Assembly: GCA_019925095.2 (NCBI GenBank)
Contig: CM034391.1
Location: forward strand, 8,770,551-8,834,550
Direction of reading: 5' to 3'
Length of the DNA: 64,000 nt
Source: Dendrolimus kikuchii
Lineage: Eukaryota; Arthropoda; Insecta; Lepidoptera; Lasiocampidae
Shown here piece after piece: positions 20,280 to 34,020 of this stretch. The translations under genes were made by a program, and so were the position numbers. Every line of letters starts with the position of its first letter. Position 1 is the first letter of the stretch. A model generated the notes under the pieces. It saw only the letters and a program-made list of their open reading frames with translations, did not search any database and was not told the DNA's origin.

Positions 20280-23200
20280 AATAAATAGAATGTTATCAGA
20301 TCAACAGTTTTACATTACATATCCAATACGAAAAATACTCCATATTAATAACTTTACTGCAAAAAGTTACTGATACAGTATCTAATTGGTTATATAGGTA
20401 CCTAATTATAATTCGGATTTTTATTTCTTTCTCCATGTTATTATATAACTAAGTAAAAAGTACCTGTGACAACGTTTACAAACGAGTAAGTATTGATTTA
20501 CCATACCATAACTAGTTAACAATAATTATGTATCAAGAAATACAAGAACGGGAAACAGGTCTAGAAAAGTTGCAGCAAGACATATCAAGCAAAACCAAAT
20601 AACAATGATTCAGAAAATCTTAGCTGAAGACTAAACTGCATTCAAGGTAAAATATGCCATTATATGTGAAAGGAAGCAGTAAGTTAGAACTCATTGGACA
20701 TTTTTTCTCACGTCCGCTTAGCTGCACATCCTCATGTCCATGATTGAATCGAACTGATATATTGTTTTCATCGTGTGGGTAATCACGACACAAAGGAAAT
20801 GAACATTCAGCTCGTGCTGTGATTCACAGATGCTTTACCATAAATGTAAATCAATTAATTGCGTTTGAAATTATCAATGTACTGAATGGTTAGTCTTTGA
20901 TTGCCTTAATGGCTCAAAAGGGTTAATTTCCAAAATTAATCAAATAAATATTGCTGAATTTAGAATATGTGTCAGACCACATACGGTAAAGGGTTTCATA
21001 AAAGTAATGAAACTCTCCCCCTATTTTTGTCATTTAGCTATAGAATCCGCATATTTCACAAATTGCCTTTTTGTTGAAATTACTTTTTGTTCTTTCTTAC
21101 CACCTAAAATTTTATCAAAAATCTATAAGTATGTTGACTCTGCGAAAAATGTCTGTGACATATTAACTATTATGACGACCGACAAATTGAAATCATGATA
21201 TTATAAAGGTTCCATATAAGCCGATAGCAAGAACCATGCCAGCAATGCACCTAGTTTATTCATTCCCAAGATCGTGAAGAAGAAGAAACAGAGTAATATG
21301 GTCACTTAGTCACATTTTCATTTACATATTAGCAGGGATGGACAATAAACTTGTGCAAAACAGAAAATTCGGTAGATTCAATTGAAATACGGAATTGAGA
21401 AGTTATGGACCTTTTTAACATTCATTCAAGTTACATGCCCAGTATTGTACATATAAATCTAAATTGGCGTGTGATGATTTATCGAATGGCTTGGCATCGG
21501 CAGGCATAGCTCTGTGGAGTGCAACTTGCCTGTTAATGCGACTGACTAGTCGGGTCGCACTTTATATGGAGACTTGTCCGATCTACGGAATAAATTACCG
21601 TTGGACCTAGGTTTCTCCTGAATGACTAATGGACATTTAAAGAATTAGCGCAATGTAAGAGGGCATCAGACTATATTATGCACTTTCTAATTTCTACCGA
21701 GTTGTCTTACAATTAGAACGAATTCTGTTTATTTTACTCAGCGCTGTCATAGTCCTTATCCCCTGCATGGCCTACTGCATAAGATGGACTTGATTTTTAT
21801 TTTTACCGACTTTTAACTTTCAATATCGGTAAAAGTATTTAGCTGAACAACATTGTATAAATATAAAAAATTGTAATGCTACGCCATATTTCCAAAACTA
21901 TTTAACGGATCTTGTTGAGACCAATTTTAAACAGACTTTTTTGGGTTATTGGAAGAGATCGATTTTTAGCGATAAGGTGGTACGTTGTACTTACTATCTC
22001 TTGAATTTTTAAAATTTTACGCTTCGTGCTTCAAAGGGTAAAAGAGCACACTTCAGGATTTTGGACGCGTATATGTCGCCTATTATTATTATCTTAAATA
22101 AAAGAGCCACTGGAAACATCATTATGAATTTTAAAGATCTATCTAAAGATGTCCCTATACGCTTATATACCCTCAATGTTTTTCATCCATCATATTATTA
22201 TTTTATGTATATTGTACATAGATAGACGAACGAGATGAATATTTCATTACAATTCTGGTTTTCCAGATAGTTTCCGTCGGGTATAAATTCGAAACTATTG
22301 GAACCCCAAGCAAGATAAGCGGTCGTAAATCATTATAATTAACAAAAAATACAATATCTCTTCATAACAATATCGTATCACAAATAACGCATTTAACTCA
22401 TCGCTACATCTGCGTGAAACGGTTACTAACATTCCTAGATCATATAAACATGTTACACCTCAATGCTAACATTATACCAGATGGAGCGGTAACGCCATAT
22501 AAACTTAATCGTATTGTATTGTAATTGCTTTTTAAATCTAAACTTTTTGACGCCGGTAGGAATACAGCCACATTGGTTACATTTTAATAGGCCAAAGCGT
22601 TACAATGACACTTGTCTATACATTAATTACATTACACATGTGTTGAAAGTTGGCACGAATTGCAACTGGCTCGCCCTGTCCGACACAGCGCGAGGGCAAT
22701 GAAAGTGGCGCCTGCCTGTGTTTCTTTATTATATCGCATTGCATTACAATGCAGGTACCATTGAGATATAGACGTTTATATGATCTAAGGTAGGTACGTT
22801 ATCAATATATAATATATACGAGTAACGTAATTGATAATTAAATGTATTATGATAATCCAAATCGACTTTTAACAACACGTAAATAGTCTTAAAATAACTT
22901 TTCTTTAAATTGTGTTTAGTTCGTTCGTTTGTCGTTTAATATGACAGTTATTTTTCTCGAACATTTGGGAGGAAGATATAGCCGATAGCCTATAAAATTG
23001 TGTATAAGTCAAACCGCATGTACTATAACTAACAGTTGAAAACATTTTCATTAGTGTGCATAGTCTTTTGGGGTATTGTTAGTTAGATCCTAGGAAAAAC
23101 ATAGCAATGTTTTTTCATATCTTATTTAATTAAGTCAATAGGTATATATAATACCGAGATGTTCCATGTCCCAAAGTGGTTAATATTGACTTCCGTTCAA

Positions 23201-24295
23201 ACCTTCAAATATGATGTGAAAAATTCTAAAAAATATTATGGTGGAAGAAATCAAAAAACACGTAATGAAAATTGGTTTTAATAATAATTTTTGAGATTTT
23301 TTTAATATATGAGTATTTTTCATGGTTCCGTAGACTAATAATGAAAACAGTTTGTAATCTCTACGGAATCCTTCGATGTGTGCGGACTACCAAGCACTTA
23401 CTCAATATAGTGAATATTATTTTTTGTTGTTAACATAATAAATAAATTATTTATAATATAGACAAATGGGTAGGTAGGCAGATAGGTAAATACTGTTGTT
23501 CAAGTAAAAATTATCTATTAAAAATATAAATTAAATATTAAAAAAAATTACATACAAAGGCGGTGAAAAATTCTGGGAATGGAATACTTCTATTTTAGCT
23601 AAGTACAATTTCATTTAATTATTTTTATTCGAGTACAATTTATTGTAAGTACATGTATGAATAATTTTCAATGACAAGCAACAGTGTGAACTATATAGGT
23701 AGTTGTACATGGAAATGTTGACGCGCGACATAAAAATATGATAAGCAAATATTTTATTTTAATTAAGTCGCGGAAATAGGTTGGGTATAGATATATGCCC
23801 GAATGAATTTATTGGTGAATATGTTTAGGAATATATTTAAGACTTATAATAATTAAAACTGGTTTTGACTGGCGAAAAAAGGTTTTTAATTACTTATGGA
23901 AATTTAAAATTCACGACAGTGATCTGGTAATTTTGATATTATAAAGTGTGTACCTTAGAAATATACTCACGTATTGTACAACACTATTAAAACTGTTTTT
24001 ACCCACTAAATAATCACTAAAACTGATTTTAAGTTTTAAAAATAAAGTTTAACTTTAATTAAGGAAGCCACGATAAAAAATTACGATAATTAAATATATT
24101 TTTTTTTATGGTTCAATAACTCTATGTAGAGATGTCATTGTCATAAACATAGAGATGTCATTATCTTGAAGATTTTTTTCTTAGAATTTTTCAATATGGA
24201 TTAGGAGGCGAAGGCAGGTGCTGCGCTTCGTTTCGCTTTTCCCACCTTACCCTTTGGGGTTTTTTTAAACCACCCAAAATTAAATTTATATCAAA
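20280..24295. other. Intergenic DNA, no gene seen
   Basis: Four kilobases of mostly AT-rich DNA without a supportable gene. A patch at 21880-22010 resembles generic Helitron/MITE text. A short GC-richer patch at 22660-22720 is unexplained. A 19-bp word at 22771-22789 recurs exactly at 26089-26107. Confidence 0.4.
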
Positions 24296-24309
24296 AGAAC
24301 TGGCTGCTA

Positions 24310-24960
24310 CTCAGATATCCAGTACACGAATTTTAAGTAGTGGGTGGACGAAGTGGGTCATGGGGAAAGTTATACTTAACCTTTCTGCAACCCCTATGAC
24401 CCGGACTTTTTAATATATTAATTTTGGTAAACATAACCTCACCTGTTTTATCATTAATATTATTGTGATAGATGGTCAAAGGTCACAACCAGTGACTAGA
24501 ACAGTGATTTAGGTTTGGTTAGCTTTAAGCTAGAACCGACTGTATCCATTTACTATTTATTTTATATACACAAACAGTAAGACGTCTTACGAAACATTTG
24601 TTACTTTTACTTACACTGTTTTTGGTTATTCTGGTTCTTTTTCTGTTGATTACTGGATCTTCATGTTTCTAGTTTTTCAACTTATGTGAGTTGCTCTGTT
24701 AGGTTTTATGTCCTTTTTAACAACTTTATGTTATGTTTTTGCACTATTTTGAATCTTTTTATGTTGACCACTGGATTTTTATTGGAATTTTCAACTTGGA
24801 CCTATGATATAATTGCAATATTAGTGAAAAACATAAGTGACGTTATATTTACAAAAACATTAATATTTCAAGAACTTATACATTTTCGCCACATATGAGT
24901 TGCAGAAGAGGTAAATACTCCTCCCTCTCCCCTGCCTCCCTCCCTTTATTACTTATAGTA
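24310..24960. mobile_element. Foldback element with long inverted ends, copy 1
   Basis: The left end (TTTAAGTAGTGGGTGG.. to CTTTCTGCAACCCC) is a diverged reverse complement of the right end (GAGTTGCAGAAGAGG.. to CCTCCCTTTATTAC). The interior has no frame of note. A second member lies at 42960-43400. Exact edges and target duplication are not clear. Confidence 0.5.
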
Positions 24961-24964
24961 ACCG

Positions 24965-26130
24965 GGGCTATATCTATACCACACCCAATATCTAGTACAA
25001 ATTTATGTAAATTAAATAATAATTGAGTGAAAAGTAAGTTTATAAGTATAAAATGATTTTACAAAATTGTTGATATTTTTATTATAATTTATGCCGCGAT
25101 TTAACAGTGGTTGTAAAAAAAGTTGGGACATGAGTCGCATTATCTATCGCAATATGGTAGCATACTTTTCAAAATTTCTTGACAGCCGGGAGAATCGTTC
25201 CCTAGGGACGAAAAGTGCTGTTTTCATCCCTGTGATTAGGCAATCCCAAGCGTAGGTACTTTCAGAATATGATAAATGAAAATTAATTTCCTATTACCGT
25301 ATATGCCTATATTGATTCATTGTAACAATGTAATATGATAATATTAGACATAGCTTGAGTGCATTCAAGGCATAGGTTTTCATTGCCGATAGTCTAACCA
25401 CAATTGTGCCAGGGACAGCGATGCCTAGACTACTGACGAGTAATGACGAGGTGCGTTTCTCGTGTGCCTACATACCTACCTACAATGGACGCATGTCTAC
25501 TTAAACTAAAACTACAAAACGAAAATAATTTTATTTCAAATGTTTCCAAAAAATATTAATTTTGTTTCCTTTTAATCCCTGAAACCGATTCTTAGATTCA
25601 AGTTCAAGAAGTGCAGGTTCGACAGTTACGAAAGTGCAGCTATGTGGCTAGCGTGTCAAGATTATTTTACAGTAACCCTAACATGGTTTAATATTTTATA
25701 TTATTGCCTCGCTGTCTGTGTAATTAAGGGCAAACGATTATTACAGACATTCTTAAGGGTCCATTAAGTTCAGAGACACGCGGCCAGCGAACCGTTGAAG
25801 GTCGAATTACTTTCGTGACAATAATATAATAGGTACCACGTTATATAGCTTAGTACACATAAATAAGTAGAAGTAACTGAATAAGTACTTTAAAATAAAC
25901 CTTTGTGCCATGGTGAATGATTTTTTGAAAATCAATGTATTTATTTCAAAACGGAATATTACAAATTACTTATTGAAAATCATGAGCCTACCAGTGCTTC
26001 GAAAACAGAAGAACCAGTGGTGCAACTAACTCTCCAGCAACATAAATCTTTACTTAATTATTGTTGTGTATATATATTGGAGACATTGGACGTTTATATG
26101 ATCTAAGATTGGAGGTCTCGTTTTATAATA
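24965..26130. other. Intergenic DNA, no gene seen
   Basis: No gene or clear repeat is seen, apart from the 19-bp word shared with 22771-22789. Confidence 0.4.
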
Positions 26131-26135
26131 ATTAT

Positions 26136-26725
26136 TAGAAACGTTTATTTGCCAATGGCATGGTACAATAGCAGAAGATGTTATGCTCAGAAGCGTATCA
26201 CATGTCATAATCCTAAGAGTGTACAAATGTTACATTTAGTCTAATACTAAATATTAAATAAAAAGCACTTGGCCTAAATGACGTTATAATTTTTAAAAGT
26301 CAAACGCATCTAATAGCTTTGTTGGACCTGTCAAGTGATCAATAATATTATTATTCACAATACAAAATAACCTTAAAAAATATGATTAAAAAATACATTA
26401 ATTCATTGTAAAAAACTTTCCCCACCAACTAATCATATAATTTTAATTATTTATTATTCAGATCTTTGAATTGGCTTGGTATTTGGTTACCTATAAATTC
26501 TACCAAACATTGTTTTTGTAAAGTAGCCATTTTAAGTATTTTTTTGATTACTATTCTGTTAGGGTTTCTAGAATTTGTGGGATAAATATCTTTAGTCTTT
26601 TAAATAATTCAGGATTATCTTGGACAAATTTGGCACATTCAAAAATGTACATGCTTAGCAATGTCAATAATTTTAATTTCAACAAAAAGAGGCTTGCATG
26701 AATGCCATGGCGGTACACCGTAAAT
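26136..26725 (-). pseudogene. Non-LTR retrotransposon, C-terminal ORF2 and 3' UTR fragment
   Basis: Read on the minus strand, the segment from about 26725 gives CIKAIYGVPPW, SCKPLFVEIKIIDIA, then ECAKFVQDNPELFKRL, and a stop near 26560. This is the usual C-terminal sequence after the RT domain in lepidopteran LINEs (QKKxIR..SCxPLF..LKIL, then FVxxNPxLF). One stop interrupts it. The remainder down to 26136 looks like 3' UTR. It is 5'-truncated. Confidence 0.65.
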
Positions 26726-26729
26726 GGCT

Positions 26730-27660
26730 TTAATGCATTTTTTGTGCAATAAATTAATTTTTAAACATATATTTTGAACGAATACTAGGTTTAACAAAGT
26801 AATTTGCACGAATAATTACTGAAAGAGCTTGTTAGCGCTCGCATTATTCCAATTCGGTGCCGTCGTCTAATATTTGAACTTGAAAATTAACTAGCTAAAT
26901 TTAAAAACCATGCGAAATTAAATTATAATAAGAAGACTCCGCAATATTCGATAATAAATTCCGATTACTAATTCCTACGACTGAATAACGTATTTTGTTA
27001 TTAAAATAATTAAACTACAAGAATGCTACTGTCTTTACGTCGTGAAACATGTAAATAATATGCGTCCCAATATTTTCATGACATTAGATGTCAAAGACCG
27101 TACACGTGGATAAGGTGATAAAGCGGACCTCAGGCTCCGATGATAATGATGATGTATGATTTATTATAATACATAATTTTCTTTTTCTCGAGAGAGTACT
27201 ATTTATTATTATAGACGGCTAAGCGGCCATGTTGTTAACTATCTTATTAGATACTAATGTAAGTATTTAGGTTAATGTCTGGTACATATTTAATGAGTCA
27301 TTCGTTGTTTTAATGAGGTCCATGTGTGTGAACAATTCAAACGCAATCAATACATAGAGTTTACATCCTTGATACGTTAAATAATTTTATTTCACGTATC
27401 TTAGATTTTAACTACTAAGCAAACCAGTGTCTGCCGTAAATAACCAGTCGATTTCTATATTGTACGTACGTTTATATTGTTTATACTCATTATGGAAAGC
27501 ATATAATAATAAGAACAAGTATCTATACATTAGATCTTCGTCACGAAATTACAAAGATCATCATAGTGCCCATAGTTGTCACCGTAAAAACGTTCTTACC
27601 TATTAGTATAAATTAGAGAAGAATAGCATAAATAATAATGATTCAGTAATATATATGTAA
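26730..27660. other. Intergenic DNA, no gene seen
   Basis: AT-rich. A GATGATAATGATGATG stretch near 27140 looks like the tail of an old retroelement. Confidence 0.4.
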
Positions 27661-27661
27661 G

Positions 27662-27666
<5 letters not shown>

Positions 27667-27745
<79 letters not shown>
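27667..27745. repeat. (TA)n microsatellite
   Basis: An uninterrupted TA run of about 39 units. The Ile/Tyr-rich frame across it is an artefact. Confidence 0.95.
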
Positions 27746-27748
<3 letters not shown>

Positions 27749-27749
27749 A

Positions 27750-30700
27750 TTTTCAGTTACTGCTTTTGGGGTGACCGACCCGGGTGGCCGCCTGGAGCGT
27801 CGGGGTCTATATATAGGGTGCCGCGTCCGCGAGCCTAATTTTTGATGTACTTATTTACAAGCTATATTTCTGTGAAGTTTCATCAAAATCAGTTCAGTAG
27901 TTTTTGCGTAGAACTGTGACAAATTTTCACGTTCGTAAAGCTGCATACTCACCTGTGAACCGTAACTGTTGCAGTTACTGTAACCAAAAATCATAATATG
28001 CACATGCCAACAAAGCGAAGATCAATGTCGGCGTATACATAAGAGCACGTTACTGTATCCGCTCGGTTACACTTAGGCCTCGCAGACAAGTCCGCGCCTT
28101 AATATTGGTAGGATATAAAAGGGCGCCAAATGCATGACTCGCTTGGGGCGCCGTGGCTGTGGTTAAATCTGGCCCTGCACATTTTCCTTGTTACGTTGCA
28201 CACGTCATTTATGTTTAAACAACATGAATATGTACCTACGTACCTAATGTTATGTATCTACCAGGTAGGCATATTCTTAAACATAGTAACAAAGTAGTAC
28301 CTCTACTAACTTTTCAAGTTTCGCAGTAAGGGCTTTGAAAGTTAGGTGAGCGTCACGCGTCAAGGTAAACCGGCGCCGCAGCGCCATGGAGTCTGGTGTG
28401 GACAACTCCACCGCCTCGCTCCCCTCTACTTTCCACTTACTCCGCAGTTGTGCCTACTTGAAATGCTGCCCACGCGACCGATCGGCCTACGCGTATTTGC
28501 TACGGTCATAATATTTTATAAGTGTCTACGCATGATGCATAATAATTTCATGTTTAAGCTTGCGACTAAACTACAACAGCTAATTGTGTTGATAGACGGA
28601 AGCCGTATTTTCGAAGTCATTCATAAGTTATAGCTGAACATGGTCGTTGGGGCTCTTAGCACTCCGCAGTACTAATGCTTCGGTTAATTAAGCAGAGAAT
28701 TTCGTAGAGGTCTTTTGCAGTCATTGGGATGGGATAGCACCAACACCTGCTAATGTCGAGGTAAAACACAGCTGTTGTCCCACGACCTCGGCCTGGTTGA
28801 TGGCAGGAATATCAGGGTGGGTCTAGCGGAACCGTCGAGTCTCGAGTCTCACACTACTTAGGTAACCTCACTCACTTTCACTGCTGTCTCTGAATACTGG
28901 GGTGAAGTGCATAAAGTATTTCTATCTGTCGAAAAAAAACCAATGTTACGGAAAAAAACAGTTTCCATAAAAGAGAGTATCCGGCTTAGAATCACAATTA
29001 TAAAGAAGCAAACAATCAAGTTCAGTAGGTACACAAGTTCATATATAGTTATATGAACAAAATCTGTTATTGTTTATATAGATGCAATAAAATGCCGTGA
29101 ACGCGTTAATTACCACTATCTCGTCATGTTTACGTACCTAGGCGTTTATCAATCGGGAATATGCTTTAAGACTAATCGGCATGTCGACTTTTATAAAGGA
29201 TTAAATCGAATATACAAGTGTAATTCTTTTTTTTTACCAGGGGAAATCGGATTGAGGACTAAGCCGTGACAAGAGCAGAACCTTGGGGGGATAATTCGCG
29301 ACCTAGTGTGGGATTCGCCAAATCGGGGGTGGCACTAGCATGCCCAGTCAGAATTGGAGCCATGCTATTGCCACGCCCAGGTTAGGGATACCCACTAAAA
29401 CCCCTGGGTGTTCCGTCCTTCGCCCTATGCCAGGGCTACAGGTATATGACCTAGCCTCTCCGCAGACCTGGCAGGCATGGGCCTCGCGAGGCTTCTTCCA
29501 CTGCCGGGGGACTACTTTTATACCCCGGCTTCTTCAAACTCTCTTGGCCTGGGGCGGTCTGTAACTCGCCCCACGAGAGGAGAGATGAGCGCGCGCCGAA
29601 CACGAAAAAAAGTAAAAATGTATAAAAATACAAAAAATCATGAACTTCTTGGATAAGAGATTAAGTAATTCCATTTATTTTGAAATTGCTTTTATATAAT
29701 AGATTTAAATTTAAAACAACATATTTTCGGAAATAAATCTTTAAAACATGTTTTACTATTTAAATCGACTTGTTGTCAGTATGAAAATCAACTACGACGC
29801 AACGGTTAATTTCAAAGGACTTTGCACGGTTTGCTATCGGTATTGTGAGGTCAGGGGGTGTCCATCTCATTATAATAATTATCGTTTGATAGCGGACTGT
29901 GAACTCGGTAGAACCAGCAGGCCAGCAGCCCAGTGACTCATTGTTGATCGGAACACTGATCACGTTCGTCACTACGCTCACACGTTCGTTACTGCTACAT
30001 CTAGATTGCTTTGGTATAAAGATACGGGCTGCAACATAATCATAGTGATGATATGGGGCCAATAGTCCGGGAGCAGGGTGCAACGGGGTGCACTTGCACC
30101 CCCTGTCAGAAAAGAAAATACTTAGAAAACTACATTTTTTTAATTAAATTAGTGTTTGAATAAAAAATATAGGCGTTTAGCGTCTAGTTGCTGTCCTTTG
30201 TTCCTCACCTTCTTAATAAATTTACTATCCTCTTCTACTGTTTTCCTGTGAACACCTGGCATGCACAGGCCGCGAAACCTTGCATCTCTCATCCTATTTG
30301 AATTTGACGTTGCATTTATCTACATAATATATTATACAATATTGTATATTAGTTATTAGAATAATGTGTAGATACAAATGTATCTCCCTCATAGTAGTAA
30401 TCCTGGCGGCGTCGATGTATGGGACGAAGTACATTACTGAGAATTAATTCAAAATTCTACCGGGACTAAGGCCCTAAGACCAGAAGCATAGCCTAGCCTA
30501 CCCTCTAAGCTAAAATCTTATTTACGCAACGAAATGATTTTTGTAGTATAATATCAATGCTGCAGGTCACTTAAACGCTGCGGGTCTTTGGATGCACCTC
30601 TGGGAGCCGGCAGCTTGGTGTCCAAGCTACCGATGATTGTGGTGCCAGAGATAGGAACCTCCTTGCAATTCATGATGTGTCGAGTACTGCTGCCTTCTGC

Positions 30701-31355
30701 ATCAGTGCATCTGGCCATTCACCTAGCTGCCTAGTAAGTAGTAGTGAGAGCCATTTTAGATAACGGTCGAGGCTCGTCGCTATAATACCGTTTACGGTCA
30801 CAACTATCGGCAAAATGATCACTAACTCCACATACCACGTAATTACATTTGTTACATTGCATTATTACGTTACGTGTCTATGCTCCCGGTGAACGACGAA
30901 TAGATATAATCTATGTGATGACGAGATTCATGTCTTCGTGATGTAATAGAACCGTACCCCAGAGTACCTACCCCTATCGAAAACCTTTGTTTACCACCAT
31001 TACATTACGCACGTTGTTTTCCAAAGTAAACCAAACTTCCGTATCAAATCAGGCGAAACAAATGGTAAACGAAGTTTGTAGAGCTCAATTATTATTGTAC
31101 AATAATTCATCAGGAGTATAAATTAATAACACAAAGTAATTAACCTGAATGATAAAGAAAGCAATCAAAAGTTTCATTGTGTAATGTAGTTTTCAATTAA
31201 AGTCATGTTTTCTAATATTTTGAGTTTGTGGATTGCTTTTCTTGTATTTAGTAAGTTTTACCCTTGACTATATTCTTTGTTACAAAATTTATCTACACTT
31301 GATTTGTTAATCTGCCAAAAAAAAAAGATGGAGGCCCCACCAGCCCCATCCTTTA
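27750..31355. other. Intergenic DNA with several GC-rich repeat-like patches
   Basis: No supported gene. GC-rich patches occur at 27755-27835, 28060-28170, 28340-28515, 29230-29595 and 30585-30790. The patches at 27840-27950 (Helitron-like text), 28060-28170 and 30585-30790 look like old interspersed repeats. The patch at 28340-28515 contains a 41-codon frame in good start context (28386-28511, MESGVDNSTAS..), but nothing supports translation. Confidence 0.4.
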
Positions 31356-31362
31356 TAGGGCT

Positions 31363-31493
31363 TACGCCTACTTCCTATCTATTACCGACGGTTCATATGC
31401 CCTACTGTCAGTTAAAATCTGACTAGCGACATACAAGTAATAACCGATGGTAGGGCAAGTGGATGAATAGTAAGGATATAGGAAGCGGCCATT
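31363..31493. mobile_element. Small MITE, family shared with 61611
   Basis: Imperfect inverted ends: CGCCTACTTCCTATCTATTAC on the left; on the right, reverse-complemented, GGCCGCTTCCTATATCC. The member at 61611-61742 has the same CTTCCTATAT and ATGAATAGTAAG blocks. Confidence 0.5.
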
Positions 31494-31494
31494 A

Positions 31495-32395
31495 GCCGAC
31501 GTCTTCTATAATCAGACTTACCATTTTACAACAATATAATTATGTAGTTATTATGTAAAAAAATGCATGGTTGAAGAAGTTTAATTATATATTGTCTAAC
31601 CATTTTCATAATTTATTGAATTACGTGATAAATATTAATAAATACTTATATTGATACTTGGTAATTATTTTAAAAAGTTCTGGATTGCAGAGTCGGTGGT
31701 AGAATGGCACTCTATAGTCCGATAAAGTAGAAGCGTCATGTAAAGCGTTTGTCTGATTACCTCGGGTTGATTGATATATTTTTTATCGACAGGTGCATGT
31801 AAGTCTTGGGACTACGGTGAACAGAAGAGAATTGAATACAAAAGGAATCCTGCGCCCGACGGTCACAGGTCAAATCCATTATTGGCTTTAATCATACAGA
31901 TATTTACCTATTTCTAAAATTCCTGGATGTTACTGCAATAAGTTTGTTTAAACTTGAATCCAAATAATCAGAATGTGCTATATCTGGACATGTTACAAGA
32001 CAAAGGTCCTTGGTTTTCTGTTCGAATGTTTTCGAAAGCACACGCGTTTCTGGTTTTTGCCCAGAGTCCAGTTAGTTACCAATCCTATTGGCCATATGAC
32101 ATATACCTACAAGTACAAACACACATAATATTGAGCAGTTTCGTACTTACATGCGGTACTATTTGTTTCATAAACATATTTATTTATCCTCTTTTTACTA
32201 GATAGGATAATTAATTTAGACAAGTGATTTACATTTTTGTCTTAAACGGACGCACGCTCACTAGTAGAGGGTAGTGTGCATATTACATACGAGTATCTCT
32301 AGCTGTAGGTACGTATAACAATTTAAATGAGACAGATATGCTTTCATATATTGTTGGACCCAGATTATGAAAAGATGAGAGTGATTTTAAGATTT
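31495..32395. other. AT-rich intergenic DNA, no gene seen
   Basis: The 83-codon frame at 31954-32205 has no recognisable domain. Confidence 0.4.
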
Positions 32396-32399
32396 TTTT

Positions 32400-32690
32400 T
32401 ATTATGTTGATATATTTTTAAAAATATAGTGGGTTTAGTTATTATGTATAAATTAATCGTGTGTTTTCATAAATATTATGAATTGTTGAAATTCATCCAC
32501 ATAAAGCGATTATGGCAATCGATAACTTAATTAAATTGTGACTTTACTTTTAAAAATTCTTGTCTGCTAGATAGAATTTAGAGCTGATGTTTTCCATTTT
32601 GTAATAGAATTTTTTTTTTTAAAGCTGTATATCAACTCATTACGTTTCTTTGGCGCAAAAGTCCCCGTCTTCTTTCGTATGATACATGAC
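32400..32690. repeat. Interspersed repeat, family C, copy 1
   Basis: The sequence from AGTGGGTTTAGTTAT through GTTGAAATTCAT and AGATAGAATTTA to AAGTCCCCGTC is repeated, diverged, at 59468-59712 in the same order and orientation. The class is unknown. Confidence 0.6.
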
Positions 32691-32699
32691 GACGGTGAC

Positions 32700-33940
32700 G
32701 AGGACCGGACCATATGGATACACGTTTGTTTTATTATAAAGAATTTTAATATCAACTTGCAGATGCGGTGTGTGCCCTACGTATTACCAGAAGATATGCG
32801 CTTTCGACTTCTCATCTAATTCTACATTCATCTTCGATAATCATTGCGTCATGGATTTGTACAATTGCATTGAAGGCACCGGTTTGTTACAGTTTATTTA
32901 ATAAAGTTGTAACACTCGTTTACATAGACGTGACGTTACATATCAAATCATGCTATGATGTCATGACCGCAATGTTGTTTTACATCACAATCTCATTTTA
33001 TTGCAATAATACTTATATACATATATCTTCATGTCTTGTATATAACACAGAACACATAAAACACGAGATCTTAATGAATTATTTAAATTCCACGACTACA
33101 TTGATACACTATTTTTTTGCGAGGTTGTTCAAATAGTCTTCACTATTCAGGAACAGATAGTGAGCTAAAGCGATAATGTGGTAAAGTATACTACCCCAGT
33201 GTACTTTAAGTCTGGGTAGTGGGACAAAAGTACAAAAGCTTAGCCAGCGCTACGACGCCGCAGGAACTACCATTTCATATTACAGTAGGGGGATAAGTTC
33301 CTCCGCCAAGTTTCGTCTTATTTTAAATATATTTATTACAAGGAAGCAAGTGGTCTAGTCCAATTATTGCGACAAGAAACTGCAGTGGTCGTCTCAATGT
33401 CTGCGAGATGTGCAGCACTGTGTTCTCGTCGCCCGTGTTGTAACACGGGTGGTAGTAAGCGTACCACCACTAATGGTGTCGGTATTTATGAGGTATGGCT
33501 CTCGGTATGTACAACACAATTAACTTGAATTAACTCCTGAAACTACCGTGCATCTAAGATATGTGGAACTGTTTGAGTGTGTACCTACGTCATCTAATAG
33601 AACAGCGCACCACTTGCCTTGACGATCAGGAGTTCAGACCTACACTTCCTCGATCCTTAGCAGTAGTTCACTTTCCCCGTGATGAATTCCCTTCCGCGTT
33701 TTCCCCAGTGTTATAATATGGGTCTCCTAAAAAGGGCCAACACTAACTCATAGACTTATTGATTGATTGATAGTGGAGTAGACATCCATGGGTAGCGGTA
33801 ACCACTTATGTGGACTTTCTACCAATTTGCTTACTTGCAAACACAAACAAAATAATGAACCTGTAATCATGGAAAAGATAGCATTCTTCTTCCATAGTAT
33901 TTTTTTAAGTTTTTGCGACCATTTATTATAATAGTACACA
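32700..33940. other. Intergenic DNA with two adjacent short hairpins
   Basis: No supported gene. At 33432-33449 the sequence is a perfect 8-bp-stem palindrome (CCCGTGTT-GT-AACACGGG), immediately followed by a GGTGGTA..TACCACC stem. A further short ACTACCC/GGGTAGT stem lies near 33190-33225. Confidence 0.4.
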
Positions 33941-33944
33941 TAAT

Positions 33945-34020
33945 AATATTACGTTTTAACGGTTTTAAGCGTCCCTGATCACGGCTACTGAAAAGTGGCC
34001 CACACGTCGAAATAAAATTA
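33945..34020. repeat. Terminal fragment of a Penelope-like element
   Basis: The sequence CGTTTTAACGGTTTTAAGCG and TGATCACGGCTACTGAAAAG matches in order the terminal region next to the element at 9045-9165. No coding part is attached. Confidence 0.55.

Noticed and set aside
21007..21198. 63-codon frame and similar short frames between 20 and 34 kb
   Set aside because: They are AT-biased, isolated, and lack motifs, splice context or repeat-independent support.
27663..27845. 60-codon Ile/Tyr-rich frame
   Set aside because: It is a translation of the TA microsatellite.
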